Assembly: GCF_000764185.1 (NCBI RefSeq)
Contig: NZ_JQEC01000044.1
Span: forward strand, 1-64,000
Reading direction: 5' to 3'
Origin: Colwellia psychrerythraea
Lineage (GTDB): Bacteria; Pseudomonadota; Gammaproteobacteria; Enterobacterales; Alteromonadaceae
DNA: 64,000 bases
Part shown: positions 45,143 through 54,121 of the stretch, one piece after another
How positions within the stretch are numbered: the first letter of the stretch is position 1
Layout of the letters: the number at the start of each line of letters is the position of its first letter
Notes under the pieces: generated by a model
Database searches by the model: none
Told to the model about the DNA's origin: nothing
Seen by the model: the letters and a program-made list of their open reading frames with translations, nothing else
Program-made: the position numbers and the translations under genes

Positions 45143-47557
45143 TTATTGGTTATACAACATCTTTCCTTTATCAGCACCATTAGTAATTTCTCCTCCTTTT
45201 ACCATTCCTTTAGGAAAGCTTGTGCCTATCTCTAAAGTAGAAGTAGGGATACGCGTATGTAAAACTTGCTCTGTTTCAAATAAATATTTAAATACAACTT
45301 CGAAGGTATCCTGCAATGTTCTGATATTATCTATGCCTAGATACCCCTTGTCAGGCCAGCGAATAGCCAGAAAAGTACCAACTCTATCTTGCAAGTGAAA
45401 TTGTGTAATATCATCCGAATGCAGCTTCTTTAAATATAAACAATCACCCGTTAGGTAGGGACCGTGGTCGCCATTAATAATGATAATTGCATCTCGTTTG
45501 CTTAATAAGATAGTTTTTATATCGTTTACCATTTCCTCATTAGCGATTAATAAACGTTGTGCAAATAATTCGGTTTCATTTGGTAAACATTTCCCTGAAT
45601 TTTGACTGTGGTGGGGGCCAGTATGGCTATACATAAATTTTGGATAATCCGTTTGCGCGGCAAATATCCCTCGTTTTTTTTCAAGCCAATCAACCCTATT
45701 GTAATCAACTAAATCATTAGTGATATCAAAGCGAAACTGACCTTCAAACAATCCTGCGAGAATAGAACTCATACCTAGAGTTGCATTATCTATTTTAGGA
45801 TGAGAATAGTCATATCCAATCACTCTGCTATTTAATAAGTAAGGGCTAAGTACACCATGAGTTTTATAACCATGTTTTTTAAAAATAGCAGGCACCAATG
45901 CATTACCCGCAGTTGAAGAAAATTCTGGTTTAATAAGCTTATAAGACATTTCCAATACCCGTGACATCGAAGTAGCACTTGTGGCAGCAACTGAATAAGT
46001 ATTGGGGTAAATTTTAAAGCCAGTGTTAAGCAAAAATTGTTCTTGAGTTGAGTTATCAATACCATATCTTTGCATAGTGCTCTGCCCTACATAACCATCA
46101 TAGGTCAGCAAATAGACATCAGGATTTTTTTTCATTGCTGTGATTGGCATAAAATTTGAAAAGTCTAGAGCCGTTAAATTGTCAAAATATGGATTACTTA
46201 TATTCGCATCGTCAGAGAAATAATTAAGATAACCCGTATACAGGCTGGTCAGACTAAAAAACACCAAAGCTAAAGCTTGCAATAGCTTTCTTTTTTTTAA
46301 ATATAAAGAATAAAAAAAGCCAAATAGGACTAGGAAACTTGCTGCCAACAAAGCGATATCAGGCTTAACAGACCAAGTGTACATTACGACAATAGTTGGC
46401 ATGGAAATATATAGCACGGCCAAAGCTAGATTAAGTGGCATAAGTCCTCTAGCTTTCAGGGTTTTCTCGAGTACTAATGGTATTAACACAATAAATATAA
46501 ATAAAAAAACACTAGCTAGTGCAATGAGTTGTAGTTGTTCCGTTACTGTCAATAACTCTTTATTGATCAAGGAATATTGTACAATAAGTGCTAAAGGGAA
46601 CAGAACTAATAACAGATCAACTTTACTTACAACTAAAAAAACCACGAGTTTTTTATGGTTAATTTTGTTGACTCTTAACCATACACCTCTGAAATACTGT
46701 ATGAGATGGAATAGCACTAACCCTAATAACATAAGTAAACTTACCCTAAAAATATTATTGGTCAGATATAAATTGTAGCCCTTAATAAAAACAGACTTTG
46801 CTATCAAGCTATAGAAAAAGAATATAGTACAGGATATAAATACTTCTTTGCGTTGCATGAATAATTGTAATTTGAAAAAACTATGACTGAAATTAAAGCG
46901 TTCAGATACCCTAGCCTGCTTGTAAGCAAAAATGTTCCGACCCAATAAAATAATATTATTCATTGTCCAAAATAATAATAAAACTGATTTAGCATCGTAA
47001 AGTAAAATAAAAAATAATATGCTCACCAACACAGCCTGCATCATATTTTTATGGGAAAAATTAGGGATAAATAATGCAGCTACCAGGTTCACTGCAGTCA
47101 TAACAAAGGGTAATAAATTCCCGTCACCAAAAAGTAAGTTATCTGCTTGAGAAAGATCCTTGAGGAATAAAAAAGACTGACCATTTAGTGCTTCAAGGTG
47201 GGCAAACATAAAAAAGGTCAAGACCAGCACTGGCAGTTGAATTACAACGCCTATTATTAATCGAGTAGCAAAAATGGGATGATAAGAATAACGAGCATAG
47301 AGTGCACTTATTCTCTGGTGTTGCTCTGCTCCCTGACTTTCTTTTTGTATTTTTGTTATTTGTGGAGCAATTACTGACTGAAATTCCTGCTCCCTAAGCG
47401 CTATTTTATTAGCCCATCTAAGAGGGTAAGTCATCAAAAAACTGACTAACATTGACAATAATATAGTCGCCAAACCATAGCTGCCTAAAACTATCGCCAA
47501 ACTTGTAAAAAAATTTGAATAAACTGAGATCACCGAGGTTATTGCTTCGACAACCAT
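45143..47557 (-). CDS. membrane protein: YidC-like N-terminal segment fused to an alkaline phosphatase/sulfatase-superfamily domain
   Basis: 804 residues. Residues 1 to about 210 follow the YidC/Oxa1 pattern: SYGLATILLSMLVSFLM-TYPL, a charged amphipathic stretch with IAPQITKIQKE, then LPVLVLTFFMF and SFLFLKDLSQADNLL. The conserved groove arginine of YidC (before the MYPL segment) is a serine here. More membrane helices run to about 440. The periplasmic part shows the superfamily's metal and nucleophile motifs: LLTYDGYVG, the Ser/Thr-rich SVAATSATSMSRV, YSHTGPHH and IINGDHGPY. This recalls LtaS/MdoB-type phosphoglycerol transferases. It is the last gene of the five-gene cluster, three bases after the preceding stop, with GAGAGG before the ATG. 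Confidence 0.75.
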   Translation of the reverse strand: MVVEAITSVISVYSNFFTSLAIVLGSYGLATILLSMLVSFLMTYPLRWANKIALREQEFQSVIAPQITKIQKESQGAEQHQRISALYARYSYHPIFATRLIIGVVIQLPVLVLTFFMFAHLEALNGQSFLFLKDLSQADNLLFGDGNLLPFVMTAVNLVAALFIPNFSHKNMMQAVLVSILFFILLYDAKSVLLLFWTMNNIILLGRNIFAYKQARVSERFNFSHSFFKLQLFMQRKEVFISCTIFFFYSLIAKSVFIKGYNLYLTNNIFRVSLLMLLGLVLFHLIQYFRGVWLRVNKINHKKLVVFLVVSKVDLLLVLFPLALIVQYSLINKELLTVTEQLQLIALASVFLFIFIVLIPLVLEKTLKARGLMPLNLALAVLYISMPTIVVMYTWSVKPDIALLAASFLVLFGFFYSLYLKKRKLLQALALVFFSLTSLYTGYLNYFSDDANISNPYFDNLTALDFSNFMPITAMKKNPDVYLLTYDGYVGQSTMQRYGIDNSTQEQFLLNTGFKIYPNTYSVAATSATSMSRVLEMSYKLIKPEFSSTAGNALVPAIFKKHGYKTHGVLSPYLLNSRVIGYDYSHPKIDNATLGMSSILAGLFEGQFRFDITNDLVDYNRVDWLEKKRGIFAAQTDYPKFMYSHTGPHHSQNSGKCLPNETELFAQRLLIANEEMVNDIKTILLSKRDAIIIINGDHGPYLTGDCLYLKKLHSDDITQFHLQDRVGTFLAIRWPDKGYLGIDNIRTLQDTFEVVFKYLFETEQVLHTRIPTSTLEIGTSFPKGMVKGGEITNGADKGKMLYNQ

Positions 47558-47560
47558 AGG

Positions 47561-48832
47561 TCACCTCTCTCGGTTAACATTTAATTTCTTGATATAACTA
47601 ACAACCTTAGGCGCGCAATTGCCAAAGTTCACTATTGTTTCCCGCTTAAAAGACTGTAACTCTGCTGAAGCATGGGTTTTAATCACCCTATTAACGATAT
47701 CAACAATATTATGCAAAGAATCACTATCTACAGTTACACCAATTTCAGCCGCCGCTGATTCATGCCAGCAGTAATCTAAGTCAACGGCTTCAAATTCTGC
47801 AAGGTTAGCTTTAGGTATTGCTAATGTAATAATTGGTTTTTCATATAAAAATGCATAATCAAAACGTAATGAGGAAGTATCAGATATTAGCAATTTCGCC
47901 TCACTCATAGCCCTTGTTGGAGATACACTTTCATCCCAAGTTACCAATGTGCTAATCGTGGCTCGTTTACATTTTTCAATAAATTCAGGCTCTGTAATTG
48001 CCGATTGCGGATGAGGACGAATAATCACCTTAAAACCAGCAGCAACAAGAGCCGTAATAAAAGCTGTACCATAAGTTTGCAAGCAACCTTTTGGTCCCCA
48101 TGAAGAGCCTATCAAGATCGTTTCTTTCTCTCTATCATTAGCGCTAACTAACAATCGGTTTTGATAAAGTTCATCTAAATATAATAAACCTAAAGTGATT
48201 AATCGCTTTTTCTTAAGATTACGTAAGTTTTCCAAAACACGAATTGATTTTTTTTGGAAGTCACCGGCTAATATCACACTATCATAGTGGTCTAGTGAGT
48301 TTCGTTTATAGATTGAGATATCACCAATGTGATGAAATACATGCATCAAATTCGCTACCCCTGCTGGCTTCATTATCGGGTAGCCCTGAGTACCAATATT
48401 TGGCGAGGTGGCAATCATCACAGGAGCATTAATTTTACTAAATTCCGCTAAATGAATAGGGTTTAGCGATAACCGTTTTGACTGCATATACTTACTTTCA
48501 ATGGTAAGAGCAGGGTCGTGTAGATCTAAAGTTCGATAACGAAAGGGAATTTTTTCTTTAATTAGCTCTGCCACCAACGGACCAAATGTTCCCCAGTAGG
48601 CTTTTCCTTCACTGAAAATGAGCAAACTATTATCTTGGGATACTAAAGAAGCATGCTCAATATTTTTACCCGAGACACGATATAAAAGTGATTTAAGGAA
48701 ATACCATAACGAACCAATTGTTGCAATAATAACGCTAATAATGGCACTGCCAGAGCCGGGATCTAAATATGCAAAAGCAACTTCACTATATAGGAAAGTT
48801 ATAACAAGCAAAACCTGAGTTAAGAGCTTCAT
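47561..48832 (-). CDS. membrane-anchored CDP-glycerol glycerophosphotransferase-like protein
   Basis: 423 residues. The N-terminus carries a signal-like segment, the motif AYLDPGSGSA and a second hydrophobic helix. The remainder is a GT-B-like transferase of the TagB/TagF (Glyphos_transf) family: GTQGYPIMKPAGVANLMHVFHH, LIGSSWGPKGCL, the HPHP-like IIRPHPQSA and SDTSSLRFDYAFLYEKPII. Family enzymes transfer glycerophosphate or ribitol phosphate from a CDP donor. In this operon the expected donor could instead be a CMP-linked phosphoramidate; that is inference. AAGGAG precedes the ATG. Confidence 0.8.
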   Translation of the reverse strand: MKLLTQVLLVITFLYSEVAFAYLDPGSGSAIISVIIATIGSLWYFLKSLLYRVSGKNIEHASLVSQDNSLLIFSEGKAYWGTFGPLVAELIKEKIPFRYRTLDLHDPALTIESKYMQSKRLSLNPIHLAEFSKINAPVMIATSPNIGTQGYPIMKPAGVANLMHVFHHIGDISIYKRNSLDHYDSVILAGDFQKKSIRVLENLRNLKKKRLITLGLLYLDELYQNRLLVSANDREKETILIGSSWGPKGCLQTYGTAFITALVAAGFKVIIRPHPQSAITEPEFIEKCKRATISTLVTWDESVSPTRAMSEAKLLISDTSSLRFDYAFLYEKPIITLAIPKANLAEFEAVDLDYCWHESAAAEIGVTVDSDSLHNIVDIVNRVIKTHASAELQSFKRETIVNFGNCAPKVVSYIKKLNVNRER

Positions 48833-48910
48833 AGTTACTCCTTAGCTTGATAGCTGTTGCATGTTTAATGCATCATAAATAGCAGATCAACAAAAAAATA
48901 TAATAGTCAT

Positions 48911-49687
48911 TTAAAGTTGATAAAACTCACTCAATTTTCCTTGTTGCGCTAATAACTCGTATTGCTCAAGATCATTGACCGAATCTATTTCAAGCCAGCC
49001 ATTATTTACTAAGGCGGCTCTAACTTGCCAACCTGCATCAATTAAAGCTTGTAGATAACTGGTCATATACATATTAGCAAAATTTTGACCATCAAAACTG
49101 GCTTGGCGATCTAGCTGATGATAGAAATGGATTAATTCAGCTACTTTTTCAGCCTTAACTTTAATCAAGCCGGTATATTGCCCCTGAATATTTTCATAGC
49201 TATCAGGTTTTTTACCTAATTCAGTCACATATCCTGCATCATTTATGATGAGAGTTTCGGCATCGGCCAACGGATTTTCTAATCGTAGAGACCAAAGCGC
49301 AAGCCACTCTTTGTCTATCATTAAAGTAATATCATCATCACAAGCTAACACGGCGGTTAAATTATTATCGTTATAAACAATATCGCCATAGGCAATGATT
49401 AAGTCGCCCTCTTGTTGAATAAAATCCAAGGCACAAAATAGGGTACTGACCATATTGGATTGTTTATAACTGGCATTAAATGATGTTGGATAACCTAGCG
49501 CTACTATTTGCTCAGCTTGATAACCCGTGGCAATATGAATATCTGTAATGCCTTGGCGTTTTAAGCAGTCTATTTGACGTTCGATTAATGACCTTCCTTG
49601 CAATAACACCATGCACTTGGGTTTATCATTGGTTAATGGTCTTAACCTTGTACCTTCACCTGCAGCTAAAATTAATGCTCGAGTCAT
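48911..49687 (-). CDS. nucleotidyltransferase, probable CTP:phosphoglutamine cytidylyltransferase
   Basis: 258 residues with the sugar/choline nucleotidyltransferase signature LAAGEGTRLRPLTNDKPK, the metal-binding Asp in LIIAYGDIVYND and the C-terminal GWLEIDSVNDLEQYE. It resembles cytidylyltransferases of the LicC and Cj1416 type more than hexose-phosphate thymidylyltransferases. In C. jejuni, Cj1416 activates L-glutamine phosphate with CTP. The two genes upstream are the matching amidotransferase and glutamine-kinase types, which makes that the best reading. It overlaps the upstream stop by ATGA, with AGAGG as ribosome binding site. Confidence 0.8.
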   Translation of the reverse strand: MTRALILAAGEGTRLRPLTNDKPKCMVLLQGRSLIERQIDCLKRQGITDIHIATGYQAEQIVALGYPTSFNASYKQSNMVSTLFCALDFIQQEGDLIIAYGDIVYNDNNLTAVLACDDDITLMIDKEWLALWSLRLENPLADAETLIINDAGYVTELGKKPDSYENIQGQYTGLIKVKAEKVAELIHFYHQLDRQASFDGQNFANMYMTSYLQALIDAGWQVRAALVNNGWLEIDSVNDLEQYELLAQQGKLSEFYQL

Positions 49688-50313
49688 AACAAAAACCTCT
49701 TAAATAATTGCATATCAAACTGACTAAATTCGGCTTCGCGTTCTGGATGCCACATGATGCCCAAAATATTATTTCTAGTGCTAAAAAAAGCTTCTATATT
49801 CCCTACCTCATCACAAGCAAGTGGTAATAAAGACTCAGCTAAGCCCGTACAGGAAATTCCATAATGATGAAAACTATTTACTACTTTGGGTAATTCGAAT
49901 TCTGTAGAACAAGCTTCAATGGTATGTTTTATCGCAACATGACCAGATATTTTGATTAATGAGCCCGCCATGACTAAGTTAATTAATTGCATGCCACGGC
50001 AAACACCAACAATAGGTATATTTTTTTTCAGTGCTAAATTAATTAATGTTCGTTCAAAGTTATCACGTTCTGGCGCAGTATCACCCGCTTGTGGGTTTAA
50101 GCAAGTAAGAGAGTTACCACCCGTTAAAATAATGCCATCGAGCTGCATAACAGTCAGTAGCTGCTCAACTTTTTCAGCCGGTAAGTTTGCAAGCGGTAAA
50201 GGAAATCCGCCAAGTTTAATTACAAAATTAGACCACTGCTGATCTAAACAATCCCGTCGCTCACCATAGGACTTAACCCATTCAACTCTTTGAGTTATGC
50301 CAATTCGTTTCAC
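49684..50313 (-). CDS. class I glutamine amidotransferase-like hydrolase, probable gamma-glutamyl-CDP-amidate hydrolase
   Basis: About 209 residues of the peptidase C26 / gamma-glutamyl hydrolase fold. The nucleophile cysteine lies in VGVCRGMQLIN and the His/Glu of the triad in GIMWHPERE. The start is taken as GTG 50313, which overlaps the upstream TGA as GTGA and gives MKRIGITQRV; a GTG at 50322 is possible but sits right on the AGGTG site. The same fold in E. coli is PuuD, but no putrescine genes are near. The neighbours match Cj1418 and Cj1416, so the Cj1417 reaction (release of glutamate to leave cytidine diphosphoramidate) is the likely role. Confidence 0.8.
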   Translation of the reverse strand: MKRIGITQRVEWVKSYGERRDCLDQQWSNFVIKLGGFPLPLANLPAEKVEQLLTVMQLDGIILTGGNSLTCLNPQAGDTAPERDNFERTLINLALKKNIPIVGVCRGMQLINLVMAGSLIKISGHVAIKHTIEACSTEFELPKVVNSFHHYGISCTGLAESLLPLACDEVGNIEAFFSTRNNILGIMWHPEREAEFSQFDMQLFKRFLL

Positions 50314-53297
50314 ACTATGCACCTGATAATTTGATTACCACAATCCAGCTCAACCTGTTGCATAACAGCAATTTCTTCATAAAGCTTCTCCCCGACACCA
50401 ATTGCTGCAGGTAAACCAATTTCAGCCGCTCGAATTGCCATATGAGAATTAGCGCCACCATACTGGGTAATTAAGCCCGCAATACCATGACTAAATAACC
50501 AATCAAAGCCAGGATCAGCTTGAGGAATAAGTACTATTTTATCTTTTAGTTTAATATTTTGATGCTTATTTAAACGTTGAGTATGTCCTTCAACTCGACT
50601 GGCAGTAACAAAATTAGGTTGTGACGCAAAACGTTCAAAACAAAATATATCGATGTCTTTTTGTATAAAGGAGGGTAACTCTATAGCACAAGTAATGCTG
50701 TGTGACTGCTTGCGCATTTTTATTAATGATTTAATATCGGCCAAGCCAATAACATTCAATTTGACTTGCTTTATGTCATTAAAAGTTAAAAATGCCAGTT
50801 CATCTCTGCTTAATCCCTCTTCATGGCCAAAATGTAAACAATAATCCAGCGCGCGGCTTAAGTTTCGGGTAAATTCAAATTTAACAAATTCCCGCGCCTG
50901 AGTAGATTCCACCAGATAATTAACTAACTGTTGAGCAGATAAGTTAGGACCTAGTTCAGCTAATACTTTAGTAAAGCTAGATATTTCATCATCAGAAAAT
51001 TCAAACGCTTGTAATTGATGGCAGATAGAATCATTTACCGAATTCAAATAACGCGCTGGATCTTCCCAATATGCTTGAGTCGTAACATCATAAGTGCCTG
51101 GACGTAAATGACCATATTTACTAATCAATTCTTGTAAAGAAAACTTCCCCTTTGCATAACTAGACTTATCTCGAGAAAAATTACCGGCCACAGTAGTAAA
51201 ACTCTTTAAAAACTGCTCTCGACGTAAGTCAGTTAATAGCCCACTATCAACAAAGCCTTTTAATAAAGACATAGCAACAAAGTTTGCTCTAGCGGCATGA
51301 GAGAAAGCTAAAGTGCCGAAGCGTTTGCAGTCCTCAAGTAAACTATAGATTTTATCAATAACTGTTAACTCAGAAGTTTCAATTAACTCCCGCCTCTTAT
51401 TTAGGAGTGCAATCGAAGCAGTATCATCAGTCAAACGAGTTAATGCTTGGTAAGTGATTTTTTTTAATGCCACGCCTAAGCTATTAATATCCTGTTGTGA
51501 CACACCATAAGACAATAATCTTATTTGTGCTTTTTTATTAAAATCAGGTGTCCAAGTAGTAAAAAGCACATCGAACTCAATTTTGTCATGGAAGTTGGGA
51601 TTATCAGCTAAAATAGCGAGATAGGCGTTAGCTAGCCTTTGTGCAGTGGCCTCTGAAACAGCCGCAGGAATAAAGGAGTTAATGCTAGCGCGACAATCAA
51701 TATACGGTTGCCCGCATAGTGCAACTAATAAGGGTGCTGGATTAACATCTCGATAACCAAACTCAGCTCTTTGTTGTGCCCAGATATCATTAGTGATCAG
51801 ATGTCTGTACAAGCTAAACGCCAACGGCTTAGGCCGAGTCCCAATAATTTCTGCCGGATTCCAATCCGGCATATTGGCAAGTATAGTTTTATTACCATAG
51901 ACAAATGGCGATGGCTTTTGCTGCTTAATAAACTGCAAAGCGGCGTTATTTAACTGAGCTGCGACTAATTCTTCATCAACACCTATATCATCATGATTAA
52001 TGGTAATTGGTCGTACTTGAAAAATATGCACTTGGCCAGTTTTTGCTATAGCAAATTCAATATCTAATTTATCAAAACCTAATAATTGCTCAAGTTCTTG
52101 TATGGCAACTAATACTGGCTCTAATTCGGGGGCAATATTGATAATTTTTTCAGGCGAGGAACGATTTAACAATACTGTCCGTAAGTCACTATGAGTTCCT
52201 GCAGTAACCGACTCTGTTGATTGCGTTTTATCATCAAAATTAAAGCGGTAATAAGGCGCGCCAGACTCTAGATCACAAGTAAAAACCACACCAGCTGCTT
52301 GTACTTCACTAAGAAGCTCCTGAACAAGTATTTGATCTTCACCTGTTTGTTTTTGACCAAAAGAAGTGATGACATCATCAACAGCTTTTGAAACTTTATT
52401 TTCATCATTACCATCAACATCTAAAATACTGGTGAAACCACCGGCATTTGAACTATACCAATTATCTTCATCTATAGAGCTACTACGTATCACTAACCGG
52501 CAGTCTGTAAATCTGGCTTTAATCTTCCTCAGAATTTTTTGGTAGTCTTGTTGCCAAGCTAATGACGTAAAACTGACCTGAGTACCAATGGTGCTATGTT
52601 TTAATAAGGGTGCTAACCGAGCTAATGTTTCGGATTTTGTCCCCAACATAAAATGGGCAATATCTTGAAAGGAATTAAATTCGGCCCAATGACCAGTAAC
52701 ATCATAAGATGCAACGGTATAACCTTGCTTTGATAAGTAGTTAATTAAATCAATGAAACTACGACCAACTTCAGCGGATGAAAGAGTAGACAAAACCTTG
52801 ACAACTGCCGCTGAAAAATAAATCAGCCCGGTAAACTCCACCTGTTGTTCATCAACAATCATGGTTTCTGCTATTTTAATATCTGTTTCAGAGCGAGATT
52901 CAAAACGATTTTTCCAGCAAGTATCAATAGCAAAAACAATGTCAGCATCAAGTTTTAGTAACTCGGTAATACTTTCTTGATGAAATACGGTATCAGAATA
53001 GCTAGCCAACAGCTCTCTGCCGGTAAATTGTGCACTTAAGAATGTGTGCAATACGCTACCCTGTTGCCAGTTAGGGATTACTTGGTACTTAAGAAAAGTA
53101 TACTTTTCAATAACCTTATCGATACCATAACCACCCAAAAAGGTAATATTTTCAACTGAGGTTACTGATTCAAAGCTATGTAGTTGCCAATCCATGGCTC
53201 TAGTATTTAATGCAATTGACTTAAGCGCTGTCGGCTTATAGCCTTGGGCTGGTCGCCCAGCTCCTAACAAATAAACTTCAATTTCATTCTTTTTCAT
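50310..53297 (-). CDS. probable L-glutamine kinase (PEP-synthase-like) with N-terminal nucleotidyltransferase-like domain
   Basis: 995 residues with three parts. Residues 1-215 resemble an NTP transferase: LGAGRPAQGYKPTALK, SYSDTVF (Asp102) and WAEFNSFQDI align with LAAGEGTRL..PK, YGDIVY and WLEIDSVNDL of the cytidylyltransferase in the same operon. Residues about 250-435 are a PPDK/PEP-synthase ATP-grasp domain (RLVIRSSSIDEDNW, LVQELLSEVQAAGVVF, LDIEFAIAKTGQVHIFQVRP). The C-terminus is the swivelling phosphohistidine domain with His952 in GGANSHMAIRAAEIGLPA. The pyruvate/PEP-binding barrel of true PEP synthases is absent. Cj1418 of C. jejuni, which phosphorylates the amide of glutamine, has this ATP-grasp plus His layout. 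It is the first gene of the cluster. Confidence 0.8.
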   Translation of the reverse strand: MKKNEIEVYLLGAGRPAQGYKPTALKSIALNTRAMDWQLHSFESVTSVENITFLGGYGIDKVIEKYTFLKYQVIPNWQQGSVLHTFLSAQFTGRELLASYSDTVFHQESITELLKLDADIVFAIDTCWKNRFESRSETDIKIAETMIVDEQQVEFTGLIYFSAAVVKVLSTLSSAEVGRSFIDLINYLSKQGYTVASYDVTGHWAEFNSFQDIAHFMLGTKSETLARLAPLLKHSTIGTQVSFTSLAWQQDYQKILRKIKARFTDCRLVIRSSSIDEDNWYSSNAGGFTSILDVDGNDENKVSKAVDDVITSFGQKQTGEDQILVQELLSEVQAAGVVFTCDLESGAPYYRFNFDDKTQSTESVTAGTHSDLRTVLLNRSSPEKIINIAPELEPVLVAIQELEQLLGFDKLDIEFAIAKTGQVHIFQVRPITINHDDIGVDEELVAAQLNNAALQFIKQQKPSPFVYGNKTILANMPDWNPAEIIGTRPKPLAFSLYRHLITNDIWAQQRAEFGYRDVNPAPLLVALCGQPYIDCRASINSFIPAAVSEATAQRLANAYLAILADNPNFHDKIEFDVLFTTWTPDFNKKAQIRLLSYGVSQQDINSLGVALKKITYQALTRLTDDTASIALLNKRRELIETSELTVIDKIYSLLEDCKRFGTLAFSHAARANFVAMSLLKGFVDSGLLTDLRREQFLKSFTTVAGNFSRDKSSYAKGKFSLQELISKYGHLRPGTYDVTTQAYWEDPARYLNSVNDSICHQLQAFEFSDDEISSFTKVLAELGPNLSAQQLVNYLVESTQAREFVKFEFTRNLSRALDYCLHFGHEEGLSRDELAFLTFNDIKQVKLNVIGLADIKSLIKMRKQSHSITCAIELPSFIQKDIDIFCFERFASQPNFVTASRVEGHTQRLNKHQNIKLKDKIVLIPQADPGFDWLFSHGIAGLITQYGGANSHMAIRAAEIGLPAAIGVGEKLYEEIAVMQQVELDCGNQIIRCIV

Positions 53298-53503
53298 ACT
53301 TGAGCACTGCCAATTTCAGCATCTGACGGTTAACTGAGTATAGTCAACTTGCGTCAAAGTGCCGCAAGCGCTTCTTGCATAAAATAGTAATAAATTTAAT
53401 TTATGGGGTATTAATTAAATGTACCTTGGCTTTGTTTTTTAATTGATAAGTTATTAAAAGGATTATAAATATTCGTTACTTCCCAGGTGTATTCGGAAAA
53501 CGT

Positions 53504-54043
53504 TTACTTTTTTAGGCCAACAATCGTATATTCGCCATTGACGGTAAGTTTCACCGTTACCGGCTTGTCAGAAGTATTTTTCCAATACCAACCATGCACG
53601 CCAGCAAAAGGACTAGTAAAACTGCCCTTCATACCGTCTAATGTGGCAATAGCATAACTTTCATAATAACCCGTGGTATCACCTTCAGGTTCGCCATGTA
53701 AATCAAAGAAAAGTTCAGTACCATCAGTTTGCCATTGGTATTCCATCTTCTTAAATTTTTTCATGGCAAACTTATATTCAACACCACGTTTTGCAGGCAC
53801 AACAACCTCAATAATATCGGTTGCTTGTTTGTCAGTTGTTATAAGTTCAGCGCTATTTTTAGCCGGAGCTGTCGCAGTAGCTGACGGATTTGCTAAAGCA
53901 GTTAAACCCAACTTAGCACCTACACCTGTTGGGTCAATATTATATTCTGCCGGTAATATAAAGCTAATCAAAACTAAAGCGGCAATAACTAAAGCGATGA
54001 TGGTTGATTTGAGTAAAGCTTTATTTGATAACGTATGTTGCAT
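53504..54043 (-). CDS. membrane-anchored periplasmic protein next to hupE
   Basis: 179 residues. An N-terminal membrane helix (TIIALVIAALVLISFILPA) is followed by a low-complexity Ala/Thr linker and a beta-rich domain (VEYKFAMKKFKKMEYQWQTDG, FTSPFAGVHGWYWKNTSDKP, VTVKLTVNGEYTIVGL). I know the type as a small transmembrane anchor protein that accompanies HupE/UreJ genes, but its function is unknown. It follows the HupE-like gene by 78 bp on the same strand. The roughly 200 bp beyond its stop hold the presumed promoter of the phosphoramidate-type cluster; I could not define it. Confidence 0.7.
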   Translation of the reverse strand: MQHTLSNKALLKSTIIALVIAALVLISFILPAEYNIDPTGVGAKLGLTALANPSATATAPAKNSAELITTDKQATDIIEVVVPAKRGVEYKFAMKKFKKMEYQWQTDGTELFFDLHGEPEGDTTGYYESYAIATLDGMKGSFTSPFAGVHGWYWKNTSDKPVTVKLTVNGEYTIVGLKK

Positions 54044-54121
54044 GTTTATTTCTCTTGTTTTTATTTCTCAATGATTAAACTTTAAAATTGAGTGATTTAA
54101 TTTATCTGACCATGAACTAAG

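Noticed and set aside
45143..47557. Identity as a true YidC insertase
   Set aside because: The groove arginine is missing, the protein continues into a sulfatase-fold domain, and a housekeeping yidC would be expected next to rnpA/rpmH.
49684..50313. Identity as PuuD (putrescine degradation)
   Set aside because: The fold is shared, but no putrescine genes are near and the gene is coupled to a glutamine-kinase-like and a cytidylyltransferase gene.
50310..53297. Identity as phosphoenolpyruvate synthase (ppsA)
   Set aside because: The ATP-grasp and phosphohistidine domains are there, but the C-terminal PEP/pyruvate-binding barrel is absent and the protein ends just after the phosphohistidine domain.
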